A stretch of 64,000 nt of DNA, from positions 1-64,000 of the forward strand of contig NZ_WEGI01000018.1 in the NCBI RefSeq assembly GCF_009604425.1, in the 5' to 3' direction. Under the pieces are notes generated by a model. That model did no database searches. It saw only the letters and a list, made by a program, of their open reading frames with translations, and was not told the origin of the DNA. The position numbers were made by a program, and so were the translations under genes. Positions within the stretch are counted from its first letter, which is position 1, and every line of letters begins with the position of its first letter. Shown piece after piece: positions 8,033 to 16,516 of the stretch. This DNA comes from Nocardia aurantia (GTDB lineage Bacteria; Actinomycetota; Actinomycetes; Mycobacteriales; Mycobacteriaceae).

Positions 8033-9277
8033 TCAGACGCCGGCCGGCCGCAGGTGGGCGGTCGGGCGGATCCCGACGTCCCAGCCGGCCGCCCGGCGGC
8101 GCAACGCCGCGACCGTCGCCTGCTCCCGCGGGATGTGAGCGAACGGGTCGTAACGGAAGTGCCGCATGGCATTCGCGTGGGTGATCTTGTCGATCTCCTC
8201 ACGGGTGAGCCCGGACAGGCTCGGCCACACTGCTTCCGGAGACCGCGGCCAGGTGCTGTCCGAATGCGGGTAGTCGCATTCCCAGGTCAGATTGTCGATG
8301 TTCAAGTGCCGGCGATTCTCCAGACCCACCGAGTCCTCGATGAAGCACAGCAGCACGTGCTCGCGGAAGATCTCCGACGGCAGCCGGCCGCCCAGATCCA
8401 TGCCGGACCAGTGCCGGGTCTTGGCGTAGATCTGGTCGATCCGCTCCTGGAAGTACGGCACCCAGCCGACGCCGCCCTCGGACAGCGCCACCCGCAGGTC
8501 CGGGAACTTGCGGAACACGCTGGACCACACCAGATCCGAGGCCGCCTCGATGAGGCCGATCGGCGACAGCGAGTAGATCACCTCGATCGGCGCGTCCGGT
8601 GAGGTGATCGGCACCGTCGAGGAGGAGCCGAGGTGCAGGCACACCACGGTGCCCTCCTCGGAACAGGCTCGCCAGAACGGATCCCAGTGATCGGTGTACA
8701 GGCTGGGCAGTCCGAGCGCGTGCGGGTTGGAGCTGAAAGTGACCGCGTGACAACCCTTCCGAGCGGCCCGGCGGACCTCGTCGGCGGCCAGCCGCGGATC
8801 CCACAGGATCGGGATCGCCAGCGGGATGAACCGGCCGGGGTAGGTTCCGGCCCATTCGTCGAGGTGCCAGTCGTTGTAGGCCCGCACCATCGCCGCCGAC
8901 TGGTCGCGCGGCCCGTTCTCCAGGAACAGCTGCCCACAGAACCGCACGAACGACGGGAAGCACAGCGCGCCCAGCATGCCGTTGGCGTCCATGTCCTTGA
9001 CCCGGGCGTGGATGTCGTAGCACCCGGGCCGGATCTCCTCGACGCAGACCGGTTCGCGGCCGTACTCGGACATCGGGCGCCCGGCCACCGCGTTGAGCGC
9101 GGTATTGGGGATTTCGACGCCCTCGTACACCCAGGCCATGGTCCCGTTCGCCCGGCGGATGAATCGTGGCGCCGCCGCCGCGTATTCGGCGGGTAACCGT
9201 CCCTCGAAGACTCCGGGCGGCTCGATCACATGATCGTCGACGCTCACCAGGATCAACTCGTCCACATTCATGCCCAC
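8033..9277 (-). CDS. Amidohydrolase-2 family metal-dependent hydrolase/decarboxylase
   Basis: 414 residues with the TIM-barrel metallohydrolase pattern of the amidohydrolase-2 family (PF04909-like). The N-terminal DDHVIEPP motif supplies metal ligands, CLHLGSSS supplies a barrel His, and CDYPHSDSTWP supplies the C-terminal Asp. In actinobacteria such enzymes hydrolyse C-C or C-N bonds or decarboxylate in degradation of cyclic compounds. It is the first gene of the minus-strand operon with two SDRs and an EthD-like protein, and is divergent from a TetR gene 148 bp away. A short inverted repeat lies 30 bp upstream of its start. A Met two codons downstream is an equally possible start. Confidence 0.88.
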   Translation of the reverse strand: MGMNVDELILVSVDDHVIEPPGVFEGRLPAEYAAAAPRFIRRANGTMAWVYEGVEIPNTALNAVAGRPMSEYGREPVCVEEIRPGCYDIHARVKDMDANGMLGALCFPSFVRFCGQLFLENGPRDQSAAMVRAYNDWHLDEWAGTYPGRFIPLAIPILWDPRLAADEVRRAARKGCHAVTFSSNPHALGLPSLYTDHWDPFWRACSEEGTVVCLHLGSSSTVPITSPDAPIEVIYSLSPIGLIEAASDLVWSSVFRKFPDLRVALSEGGVGWVPYFQERIDQIYAKTRHWSGMDLGGRLPSEIFREHVLLCFIEDSVGLENRRHLNIDNLTWECDYPHSDSTWPRSPEAVWPSLSGLTREEIDKITHANAMRHFRYDPFAHIPREQATVAALRRRAAGWDVGIRPTAHLRPAGV

Positions 9278-9306
9278 TCCTCGGCCGCCATCCGACTGAG
9301 TCAGAG

Positions 9307-9324
9307 TTAAGCATCATGGCTTAA
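9307..9324. promoter_or_regulatory. Inverted repeat in divergent promoter region (possible TetR operator)
   Basis: TTAAGC and GCTTAA form perfect 6-bp arms around ATCATG in the 148-bp region between the amidohydrolase and the divergent TetR gene. The surrounding 60 bases are unusually AT-rich for this window, as expected for promoters. Assignment to the TetR protein is an inference from position. Confidence 0.5.
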
Positions 9325-9425
9325 TGATGACAAGAGATGCAGTTGCAGGCGGTATATGTCAGCATGTTAGTTAAGTTGGTCACCTTATACACGAACGGCG
9401 CGACCGGGCTGCATAGGATTCGGGC

Positions 9426-10112
9426 ATGCCAGCACGCCAGAAGTGGAGTTCGGAGGAGGCGCAACCGGGCAACCGGGACCGCGCCAATTCCAAGGGCGCC
9501 GCGACCCGGCTACTGATCCTGGAGACGGCCGAGCAGTTGTTCGCCGAGCGCGGGATCGAGGCCGTGCCGTTGCGGGATATCGCCGTGGCCGCGGGACAAC
9601 GCAACAACGTTGCCGTGCAATACCATTTCGGCGATCGGGAGAATCTGCTGCGGGCGATCGTCGCGCATCGCGCCGTGCGCAGCGAGCAGATCCGCACCGA
9701 GTCGCTCGCGGACCTGCTCGCCGCCGATCGGCCGCCACAACCACGAGATCTGGTGCGGGCCTTCGTCGTCTCGCTGGCCGGGCATCTGGAGGAGGGCAAC
9801 CACTACCTGGCGTTCCTGTCGCGGCACATCATCGAGCGGGTCGGCTACACCGGGCTCGAGGGGGTGGCCGGCACCAGCATCGTCAGCACGTTCCTCGCGC
9901 TGCTCGGCAGGCTGCTGCCGGACCACCCGGCCGCGGTACTGGAGGAGCGGTGGATGACCGTCATGTCCACGACGGTGCACACGCTCTCGCGGTATCAGAT
10001 CGCGCAGCGTGGTGAGCGACTGACCGGGTCACTACCGGATCTGCTGGAGGATCTGGTGAACTTCCTCACCGCGGGCCTGACGGCGCCGGTCGCCGGGCCC
10101 GCGGTGAGGTGA
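9426..10112 (+). CDS. TetR-family transcriptional regulator
   Basis: 228-residue TetR protein. The HTH is at about residues 30-75 (VPLRDIAVAAGQRNNVAVQYHFGD region, with the recognition helix ending in VQYHFGDRENLL), and the rest is a helical effector domain. The ATG at 9426 follows a CGGGC-rich leader without a strong ribosome site. It is divergent from the amidohydrolase-SDR operon and convergent with the P450 gene only 8 bases away, so it is the obvious candidate controller of one or both. The N-terminal 25 residues (KWSSEEAQPGNRDRANSKG) form a hydrophilic extension. Confidence 0.9.
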   Translation: MPARQKWSSEEAQPGNRDRANSKGAATRLLILETAEQLFAERGIEAVPLRDIAVAAGQRNNVAVQYHFGDRENLLRAIVAHRAVRSEQIRTESLADLLAADRPPQPRDLVRAFVVSLAGHLEEGNHYLAFLSRHIIERVGYTGLEGVAGTSIVSTFLALLGRLLPDHPAAVLEERWMTVMSTTVHTLSRYQIAQRGERLTGSLPDLLEDLVNFLTAGLTAPVAGPAVR

Positions 10113-10120
10113 GGCGGAGC

Positions 10121-11476
10121 TCAGACCTCGGCCGCGTCCTTGCGGACGGTGACGGGTTCGGCGAGCCGCTGCTCGTCGCAGATCAGCTGCAACTTCTCCA
10201 GGGTTTCGTCCAGGCCCGCGCCGAGGCGGGGTCCGGGGGTGAAGGTGGCGGGCAGTTTCCGCATGCCCTGGATGATGCCGATGGTCTCGTAGTGCACCGC
10301 GCCCTCGGGATCGCAGCGGTAGTCCGGCATCCGGTCGAGCACCGCGACCAGCATGCGCTTGAAGATGGTGCGCGCCACGTTGGATCCGATGCAGCGGTGC
10401 ACGCCGAGACCGAAACTGTAGTGCCGGTTGCCCTTCCGATCGAGGTCGATCTCGTTCGGGTTCTCGAACACCGACGGGTCACGGTTGGCCATCGCCCACG
10501 ACAGCCACAGCCGCTCGCCCTCCTTGAACTGCCGGCCGCCCACCTCGCAGTCCTCGGCGATCGTCCGGCCGTCGCCGGGCGCCGGGGTGTAGAAGCGCAG
10601 GAACTCCTCGGTCGCCGAGTCGAGCAGCAGATCCCGCTCCCGGCTGAGGGTTTCGCGTTCCTCCGGATGTTCACCGAGCCATTCCAGCGAGTGCGCGGTG
10701 AGCGCGGTGGTGGTGTCGAAACCACCGCCGATGATCAGCGCGAGCATGCCCAGGGCGTCCTGGTCGGAGATCGGCTCGCCGAGGAGGGTGGCCCGCGCCA
10801 CGGCGTCGATCATGCCCGGCCGCGGATTCGCCTTGATCTCCAGATAATTCGCGAGCAGATCGTCACGCATGCGCATGCCCATCTCGACCACCCGTGCCAT
10901 GTCCGGCGAGGTCGGGGGCGTGTAGACCGACGCGTGCGCGGGCTCGTTGTAGATGGTCCACTTGCGCAACGGGATACCCAGCATCGCCAGAGTCAGCACG
11001 GCCGGAACGACATTCGCCAGATCGTCGACGAAGTCGATGCGCCCGGACTCGATGTGCTCGTCGATGGCGGCGCGAATCACCTCGTCGATCACCGGGATCC
11101 AGCGCTTGACCGCCGCCGGGGACAGATGCGGATTGAGCACCGCACGCAGATCCTTCTGTTCCGGCGGATCCATCTCCAGGATGCCGGAGCGGATCATGCC
11201 CGGCCGGTTCGGCGCCGGGATCGAGATCCCCTGGTAGCCCTTGCGCTCGTGCTGGGGGTCGTGATCGTTGGACAGATGCGGGCAGCGCGACAGTTCGAAG
11301 ACCTCGCGATTGCCCGCGGCCACCCAGTGCCCGCCGTAGGTGTCGGTCCAGGCGACCGGACACCGATCCTGCATCTCCTGGGTGATCTCGGCGAACTTCC
11401 CCCGGTATTGCGGGGCGTGCCGGTCGAAGTGGTAGTTCGGCTGCCGGTGCGCTCCGGCGGCTGCGTCCGCGGTCAT
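10121..11476 (-). CDS. Cytochrome P450
   Basis: 451-residue soluble bacterial P450 monooxygenase. Diagnostic motifs: I-helix GGGFDTT (near residue 240), ExxR (EFLR, near 290), and the heme loop FGLGVHRCIG with the axial Cys at about 362. It would need ferredoxin and ferredoxin reductase partners, neither of which is in this window. It lies in the same orientation as, and 48 bases downstream of, an SDR that could act on the alcohol it makes, and it is convergent with the TetR gene. A C-terminal tail of about 30 residues extends past the usual end. The substrate is unknown; the neighbourhood suggests a terpenoid-, steroid- or lipid-like compound, which is inference only. Confidence 0.95.
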   Translation of the reverse strand: MTADAAAGAHRQPNYHFDRHAPQYRGKFAEITQEMQDRCPVAWTDTYGGHWVAAGNREVFELSRCPHLSNDHDPQHERKGYQGISIPAPNRPGMIRSGILEMDPPEQKDLRAVLNPHLSPAAVKRWIPVIDEVIRAAIDEHIESGRIDFVDDLANVVPAVLTLAMLGIPLRKWTIYNEPAHASVYTPPTSPDMARVVEMGMRMRDDLLANYLEIKANPRPGMIDAVARATLLGEPISDQDALGMLALIIGGGFDTTTALTAHSLEWLGEHPEERETLSRERDLLLDSATEEFLRFYTPAPGDGRTIAEDCEVGGRQFKEGERLWLSWAMANRDPSVFENPNEIDLDRKGNRHYSFGLGVHRCIGSNVARTIFKRMLVAVLDRMPDYRCDPEGAVHYETIGIIQGMRKLPATFTPGPRLGAGLDETLEKLQLICDEQRLAEPVTVRKDAAEV

Positions 11477-11524
11477 GGTGTCGTACCTCGTATTCGACTG
11501 TGGGTGAAGATAATTCGGCGACGA

Positions 11525-12367
11525 TCAGCCGTCGACGAAGCCGCTGGTGGCGTACTCGTCGAACACGCCGGTGAACATGGCCGTCGGGGTGAGCGGGCGG
11601 GCCGTGACGGTGGGCATGATCCCCTCGCGATGAGCGAGGTGGGTCATGCTCTCCAGTTGTCCCGAATAGCCCACCGGCTGGGCCAGCATCCACGTGATGC
11701 CCTCGGCGGCGACCTCCGAAGGCTCCCAGGCGGTGTGGTCGACGCTCGGCAGGTTGGCGAGGGTGCCCTCGGACGCGACCGGCGCGTCGATGCGGAAACA
11801 GTTGACCGCCACGCGATCCCCGGCGAGCTGACGGGCCAGGTCGACGGTCATCCGCTCCAGCGCCACCTTCGCCATGCCGTAGGACATCAGGCCGGGCACC
11901 GGCTTCAGCGCCGCCAGCGACGAGACGTTGAGGATCCGGCCCTCGCCGGCCGCGCGCAGATGGGCGGCCGCCTGCCGGGCCGCGATCATCGGGGCGTCGA
12001 CGTCGATGGCGAAGACCAGGTCGTGCCGGTGCTGCGGAATGTCCAGGTCGCCGACGAAGGTGACGGCCGCGTTGTTGACCAGCACATCGAGCCGGCCCAG
12101 CGCCGCGACGGTGTGATCGACCATGGCCGCCACCTGTTCCCGGTCCGACAGGTCGACCGGGATCGCGACCGCGGTGCCACCCGCGTCGCGGATCCGCTCG
12201 ACGACATCGTCGAGGGTGCCCGGAGTCCGGCGCGGCTGATCGCGGGTCGAGCGGGCGGCGCACGCCACCGCGTAACCCCGCGCCGCCAGCGCCACGGCCG
12301 TCGCGGCGCCCACCCCGCGGCTGGCGCCGGTCACCAGCGCCACCTTCCCGTTCCCGGCGGCGCTCAT
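11525..12367 (-). CDS. Short-chain dehydrogenase/reductase (SDR)
   Basis: 280-residue SDR with TGASRGVG (near residue 14), NNAA, an SSL segment and the catalytic SYGMAK (YxxxK). The ATG at 12367 (MSAAGNGKVALVTG) puts the Rossmann strand at residue 8; an upstream in-frame extension is rich in Arg and Pro and looks non-coding. Upstream of the P450 in the same direction, it likely oxidises or reduces the same metabolite. The C-terminal 70 residues are unusual, containing HREGIMPTVTARPLTPT, and are less conserved than the SDR core. It is divergent from the tandem GntR regulator. Confidence 0.88.
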   Translation of the reverse strand: MSAAGNGKVALVTGASRGVGAATAVALAARGYAVACAARSTRDQPRRTPGTLDDVVERIRDAGGTAVAIPVDLSDREQVAAMVDHTVAALGRLDVLVNNAAVTFVGDLDIPQHRHDLVFAIDVDAPMIAARQAAAHLRAAGEGRILNVSSLAALKPVPGLMSYGMAKVALERMTVDLARQLAGDRVAVNCFRIDAPVASEGTLANLPSVDHTAWEPSEVAAEGITWMLAQPVGYSGQLESMTHLAHREGIMPTVTARPLTPTAMFTGVFDEYATSGFVDG

Positions 12368-12657
12368 CGGCGCCCGCCCGCGGGACTCGCGGCAGATCCG
12401 TTGCGGCGGAATGCCTGTGGTACGGCGGTTCTGAGGGGTGATGTCACGGAATATCCTTCGCGGTGGTGTCGCGGACCGGCTCGGAGGGGGGCGTGACGCC
12501 GGACGGGGCGCCCGGCCGGGCATCGGCCATGTGTCCCCGGTCACCTATGGTAATCAGGTTCTCATTTTTGGCAAGTGCAATATAGTTGACCAGGTTGCCG
12601 GAAGAAGCGCTGGCTGACAGCGGGACCGACGATCGGATAGCAGAAAGGGGTGTCTCG
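12368..12657. other. Divergent intergenic region between SDR and tandem-GntR genes
   Basis: 290 bp without a credible gene. The half next to the regulator (about 12540-12600) is AT-richer and contains the words TATGGTAATCAGG and GGCAAGTGCAATATAG, likely holding both divergent promoters. I see no perfect palindrome of the FadR type. The other half continues the Arg/Pro-rich pseudo-frame upstream of the SDR. Confidence 0.5.
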
Positions 12658-14202
12658 GTGTCGCCCACGGAGTACGCCGCGCCCGGCCCGGGGACGCCTC
12701 GCGCACGGCCCGCCCGCAAGACGGCGCATGTGCTCGCCGCGGGTCTGCGGCGGCAGATTCTGAACGGCGCACTCGAGGTCGGTCACCGGCTGCCGCCCGA
12801 GACGGAACTGTCCGTCACGCTGGACGTCTCGCGGGAGACGCTGCGGGAGGCGTTGCGCATCCTGGAATCCCAGTCGCTGGTGGAGATGCGGCGCGGGCGC
12901 GGCGGCGGCGCGGTCGTGCGACGGCCCGATCCGGTCGCCGCCGGCCGCTACGTGGCACTGCTGCTGCAGGTGCGCGGCACCACCGCGGCGGATCTGCGAA
13001 CGACCCGGGACGCCCTGGAACCCGCTGCGGCGCAACGGTTCGCCGAGACATGTGGCGAAGAGGGCCTGAACTACCTGACCACCCTGCACGAGGCCGAGCG
13101 CGCCGCGACCGGCGATCCGCTGGCGTTCGCCACCGCCTCGGCGGTGTTCGATCAGGCCGTGGTCGAACTCTCGGGCAACCGCTGCCTGGGCGTGCTCACG
13201 GGTGTGCTGCGCGAGATCTACAAGGGTCAGGTCTACGCCGCGCTCGAATCCGCCGGCCCGGCCGCGCTCGTCCCGGCGACCCGGCGGATCCTGGCCGCGC
13301 ACAACGACTTCCTGGACGCCGCGCGCCGGCGCGACGGCGCCCGGGCCCGGCGCGCCTACGACGGCCATCTCGCACGCGTCCATCGGCTGGTCGCCGCGGG
13401 CCGCCGCGACCGGCGCGCGGTCGACATCACCCCGTGGTGGCGGGCGCAGGCGGTCCGGGCGGTCGACGACCGATCGCAGCGGGCCGCCACCACCGTCGCC
13501 ACCGAGATCCGGTCGCGCATCGCCGACGGCCGGCTCGGCGCCGGCTCCCGGCTGCCGCGGGTGGCCGACCTCACCGCCGAATTCGGTGTCTCGCGGCCGA
13601 CTCTGCGCGAGGGCCTGCGCATTCTCGAGACCGAACAACTGCTCGACCTCCGCGCCGGCGAGCGGGACGGCGCGACGATCCGGCATCCGACCGCCCTGGT
13701 CGCCGCGCAACTGACCGGCACCGTACTGGAGTCCCGCCACGTCACCCTCGCCGACTTCTCCCGAGCCCTGCGGATGATCGAGCCGGTGATGATGCGGGCC
13801 GCCGCCGGACCCGAGCCCGCCGCCCTGGCCGTCCTGCGCGAGCTGGAATGTGAACTCGCCCAGCACATCTCCGAGACGGAGTCGTTCGTGCGCACCTGGC
13901 GCCGGGCGGTGTTCGTGATCCTCACCGGGCTGCGCAATCCCGCGCTCGCCGTCGTCGCCGAGATGCTGCAATGGGTCCGGACCGGCACCGAGGACGCCGT
14001 CGCGTCCGGTGCGGCGAGCCTGCCGTGGAGCACGACCACGAATCGCAAGGCGCACGCCATGTTCACCGAACTGATCGGCGCGCTGGCCGAGCACGACGGG
14101 CCGAAGGCCGAGGCCGTGTGGTCCGAATGTCTCGACACCTACAGCCCTTTCATCGAATCCTCCGATCTCGGCCGGCGACTAGTCGTCGATCTCGTCGAAT
14201 AA
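12658..14202 (+). CDS. Tandem GntR/FCD (FadR-type) transcriptional regulator, two units in one chain
   Basis: 514 residues from the GTG at 12658, chosen because an AGAAAGG ribosome site lies 9 bases upstream; an ATG at 12586 gives 538 residues. The chain holds two complete GntR-winged-helix plus FCD helical units. Unit 1 has LRRQILNGALEVGHRLPPE and VSRETLREALRILE, then an FCD-like domain ending near LVAAGRRDRR. Unit 2 has IRSRIADGRLGAGSRLPR and VSRPTLREGLRILE, then a second FCD-like domain. FadR-family proteins normally carry one unit of 220-250 residues and dimerise, so this protein is in effect a covalent dimer. It is divergent from the SDR-P450 genes and convergent with another SDR. Its effector is unknown. 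Confidence 0.9.
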   Translation: MSPTEYAAPGPGTPRARPARKTAHVLAAGLRRQILNGALEVGHRLPPETELSVTLDVSRETLREALRILESQSLVEMRRGRGGGAVVRRPDPVAAGRYVALLLQVRGTTAADLRTTRDALEPAAAQRFAETCGEEGLNYLTTLHEAERAATGDPLAFATASAVFDQAVVELSGNRCLGVLTGVLREIYKGQVYAALESAGPAALVPATRRILAAHNDFLDAARRRDGARARRAYDGHLARVHRLVAAGRRDRRAVDITPWWRAQAVRAVDDRSQRAATTVATEIRSRIADGRLGAGSRLPRVADLTAEFGVSRPTLREGLRILETEQLLDLRAGERDGATIRHPTALVAAQLTGTVLESRHVTLADFSRALRMIEPVMMRAAAGPEPAALAVLRELECELAQHISETESFVRTWRRAVFVILTGLRNPALAVVAEMLQWVRTGTEDAVASGAASLPWSTTTNRKAHAMFTELIGALAEHDGPKAEAVWSECLDTYSPFIESSDLGRRLVVDLVE

Positions 14203-14214
14203 CGCTGCCGGCCT

Positions 14215-15033
14215 TCAGGTCAGCGCCACTCCTCCGTCGACCTGCAGCACGTGCCCGGTCACGAAGGCCGCCTGCTCGGAGGCGAGATACACGGCGGCGG
14301 CGCCGATCTCGGCCGGCCGGGCGACCTGCCGCGCCAGCGCGGTGTTGCGGCGGAACACCGCGCGCTCCTCGGCCCGGCTGGCCTCCGCATCGGTGAAAAG
14401 CCCGGTGCCGGGCCGGAATCGGCTACCCGCGCTGGTCTCGGCGGCGAAATCCTCCGGCACGGTGCCGTACGGGGCGATCGCGTTCACGGTGACTCCGCTG
14501 CGCCCCACCTCCAGCGCCAGCACCCGGGTGAACGCGTGCACCGCGCCCTTCGCCGCGGAGTACACCGCCATGAACGGATCCCCGATCAGCGCCGACATCG
14601 ATCCGATGTTGACGATCCGCCCGGCCTCCGCCGCGAGCATGTGCGGCAGCACCGCGTGGGTGCAGAGCAGGGTGCTGGTGAGATTGACGTCCAGATCGGC
14701 GCGCCACTGCTCGGGCGTCGTCGACACGAACGGCGCCACCACGGCATTGCCGCCGACATTGTTGACCAGCACGTCGATCTGGCCGAACCGGGCCACCACC
14801 GCGTCGACCAGCGCGGTCACCTCCGCCGCGACGGTCACGTCCGCCCGCCGCCAGAACACGTCGGCCGCACCGCGCTCCCGCGCCAGGTCGGCCACCCGCG
14901 CGCCGGCCTCTTCGTCCCGGCCGACCGGCACCACCCGCGCGCCCTCGGCGGCGAAGGCCAGGGCCGTCGCCCGCCCGATGTTCGCGGTCGCGCCCGTCAC
15001 GACGACCACCTTGTCCTGCAACCCTGTGTCCAT
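14215..15033 (-). CDS. Short-chain dehydrogenase/reductase (SDR)
   Basis: 272-residue classical SDR: TGATANIG cofactor motif (residues 13-20), NNVGG, GSMSALIG and the YSAAK catalytic motif, ending in the DGGVALT tail of 3-oxoacyl-ACP reductase-like enzymes. A 25-residue insertion between the active site and the C-terminal strand (SAGSRFRPGTGLFTDAEAS region) is longer than usual and may shape the substrate pocket. It is convergent with the tandem GntR gene (12-base gap) and divergent from the ArsR operon; the tandem GntR protein is a candidate regulator. The substrate is unknown. Confidence 0.9.
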   Translation of the reverse strand: MDTGLQDKVVVVTGATANIGRATALAFAAEGARVVPVGRDEEAGARVADLARERGAADVFWRRADVTVAAEVTALVDAVVARFGQIDVLVNNVGGNAVVAPFVSTTPEQWRADLDVNLTSTLLCTHAVLPHMLAAEAGRIVNIGSMSALIGDPFMAVYSAAKGAVHAFTRVLALEVGRSGVTVNAIAPYGTVPEDFAAETSAGSRFRPGTGLFTDAEASRAEERAVFRRNTALARQVARPAEIGAAAVYLASEQAAFVTGHVLQVDGGVALT

Positions 15034-15141
15034 GGATTCCGTCCGCTCCTGCGGCGACGCCGCGTAACCACGATCTTCCCGGCAAGAATACTATTCTTAC
15101 TATCGAGAAGAGTGGTCTGCCACCGGCACGAGCTCCGCGTC

Positions 15142-15189
15142 TTGACAAAACCCCTTCCGCGCCACAGTATTTAACCTGACAGTTAAATA
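15142..15189 (+). promoter_or_regulatory. ArsR promoter with overlapping palindromic operator
   Basis: A perfect -35 word TTGACA (15142-15147) is followed 17 bases later by CAGTAT (15165-15170). An inverted repeat with 8-bp arms TATTTAAC and GTTAAATA around CTGACA (15168-15189) overlaps the -10 and start region. This is the classical layout of an autorepressed ArsR/SmtB promoter. The GTG start codon follows at 15206. Confidence 0.75.
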
Positions 15190-15205
15190 ACCGAATGGTG
15201 TAATA

Positions 15206-15550
15206 GTGCCCATGTCCGACGATCAACTCGACCGTGTCTTCGCCGCGCTCGCCGACACCACCCGGCGTGCCATCCTCGCCCGGCTCGCGGACGGCGAGGC
15301 AACGGTCGGCCAATTGGCCGAACCGTTCGCGATGAGCCTGCCTGCCGTCTCGAAGCATCTGAAGGTGCTGGAGCGAGCGGGCCTGATCACGCGCGGCCGC
15401 GACGCCCAGTGGCGGCCGTGCCGGCTCGACGCCGCCCCGCTCGCCGCGGCCACCGGCTGGCTGGAGCGGTATCGCGTGTTCTGGGACGGCCGCTTCGATC
15501 GCCTCGACGAGCATCTGCACCGCTTACAGCGCAAGGAATCGGACTCATGA
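15206..15550 (+). CDS. ArsR/SmtB-family winged-helix repressor
   Basis: 114 residues from GTG 15206 (or 112 from ATG 15212). Winged-helix pattern: ALADTTRRAILARLADGEATV, with the recognition region AMSLPAVSKHLKVLERAGLI. No Cys pairs or His clusters of the metal-sensing ArsR proteins are present. It is therefore of the SRPBCC-associated, non-metal ArsR type, as its operon partner confirms. The stop overlaps the start of the PNPOx-like gene (ATGA). A palindrome over the promoter suggests negative autoregulation. Confidence 0.92.
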   Translation: MPMSDDQLDRVFAALADTTRRAILARLADGEATVGQLAEPFAMSLPAVSKHLKVLERAGLITRGRDAQWRPCRLDAAPLAAATGWLERYRVFWDGRFDRLDEHLHRLQRKESDS

Positions 15551-16047
15551 CCGAGACGGCCCTCCCCCAGGGCGACCTGGGACTACTCGATACCGATATC
15601 GCGCGGCGGCTGCTGGCCGCGGCCATCCCCGCCCGGCTGGCCTTCACCGCCGCCGACGGCACCCCGCGCGTGGTCCCCATCAACTTCTGGTGGAACGGCA
15701 CCGAAGTGGTGCTGACCGGATTCGCGCCCTCGAACAAGAATCGAGCCCTGCGGGCGCGCCCCGACGCCGCTCTCACGATCGATACCGATGCCGCCCCGCC
15801 GGAGGTGCTGCTGCTGCGCGGCCGCGCCGAGATCACCGAATCCGACGGCCTGCTACCGGAATACGCGGCGGCGATGCGCAAGGGCGGCGACCCGTCGGTG
15901 GAGGAGTATCTCGACCGGCTGGCCGGCGTCGCGCCCCGGATGGAACGCATCGCCATCCGGCCCACCTGGGCAGCGGTGATGGATTTCCGCACCCGTTTCC
16001 CCACCGGCGCGCCGGAGTGGATGACCGGCCCGCAGCAGTCCGCCTGA
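15547..16047 (+). CDS. Pyridoxamine 5'-phosphate oxidase-like (split-barrel flavin/F420) protein
   Basis: 166 residues. The pattern ARLAFTAADGTPRVVPINFWWNG followed by NKNRALRARPDAAL is the split beta-barrel fold that binds FMN or, in actinobacteria, F420. It may act as a small oxidoreductase. Translation is coupled to the upstream ArsR gene by an ATGA overlap, and a SRPBCC gene follows 23 bases downstream. ArsR, PNPOx and SRPBCC together form a compact stress- or detoxification-type operon. The exact cofactor and substrate cannot be decided from sequence alone. Confidence 0.82.
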   Translation: MTETALPQGDLGLLDTDIARRLLAAAIPARLAFTAADGTPRVVPINFWWNGTEVVLTGFAPSNKNRALRARPDAALTIDTDAAPPEVLLLRGRAEITESDGLLPEYAAAMRKGGDPSVEEYLDRLAGVAPRMERIAIRPTWAAVMDFRTRFPTGAPEWMTGPQQSA

Positions 16048-16070
16048 CCCTCGCGAAAGGATCCACAGTC

Positions 16071-16514
16071 GTGAACGACCGCGAATTCACCCTCGTCCGA
16101 GTCTTCGACGCACCACGCGATCTGGTGTTCCGTGCCTGGCTCGAACCCGACCAGCTCGCCGAATGGGCGGGGCCGGAAGGTTTCACCACCAAGCCGGGCA
16201 GCATCGTCGCCGAACCCGTCGTCGGCGGCCGCTACGAATCGGTCATGGTGTCCGATGCCGACGGCGCCGAATATCGCAGCGCCGGCGTCTTCCGCGAGAT
16301 CGTGGCACCCGAACGCCTGGTCTTCACCTGGGGCGACCCCACCGGCGACGGCGGCGCCGACCACGAGTCCGTCATCACGGTCGCCTTCGCCGAGGCCGGC
16401 GACGGTAAGACCACCATGACCTTCCATCTGCTGGCCCCCGGCCCGCTGTCACCCGGGGACGGGGCCGCCACGGGCTGGGGACAGAGCCTGGACCGGCTGG
16501 CCGGGGTGCTCTGA
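16071..16514 (+). CDS. SRPBCC/AHSA1-domain protein
   Basis: 147 residues from GTG 16071, preceded by a GAAAGG ribosome site. START-like helix-grip fold: REFTLVRVFDAPRDLVFRAWLEPD at the N-terminus, a WAGPEGF motif, then GGRYESVM and FREIVAPERLVFTW. This is the AHSA1 (activator of Hsp90 ATPase homologue) group. These proteins hold hydrophobic ligands and are typically encoded with an ArsR repressor, as here. It is the last gene of the ArsR operon and is convergent with the acyl-CoA synthetase gene, two bases from its stop. Confidence 0.88.
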   Translation: MNDREFTLVRVFDAPRDLVFRAWLEPDQLAEWAGPEGFTTKPGSIVAEPVVGGRYESVMVSDADGAEYRSAGVFREIVAPERLVFTWGDPTGDGGADHESVITVAFAEAGDGKTTMTFHLLAPGPLSPGDGAATGWGQSLDRLAGVL

Positions 16515-16516
16515 CG

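Noticed and set aside
10109..12496. A long open frame (about 795 codons) on the plus strand over the P450 and SDR genes
   Set aside because: It is antisense to two clear genes with full catalytic motifs; the translation is His/Arg/Gly-rich without domain structure, a normal effect of high third-position GC.
12444..12719. Short minus-strand ORF between the SDR and tandem GntR genes
   Set aside because: It overlaps the GntR N-terminus and its translation is Pro/Gly/Thr-rich with no ribosome site; no sign of a real gene.
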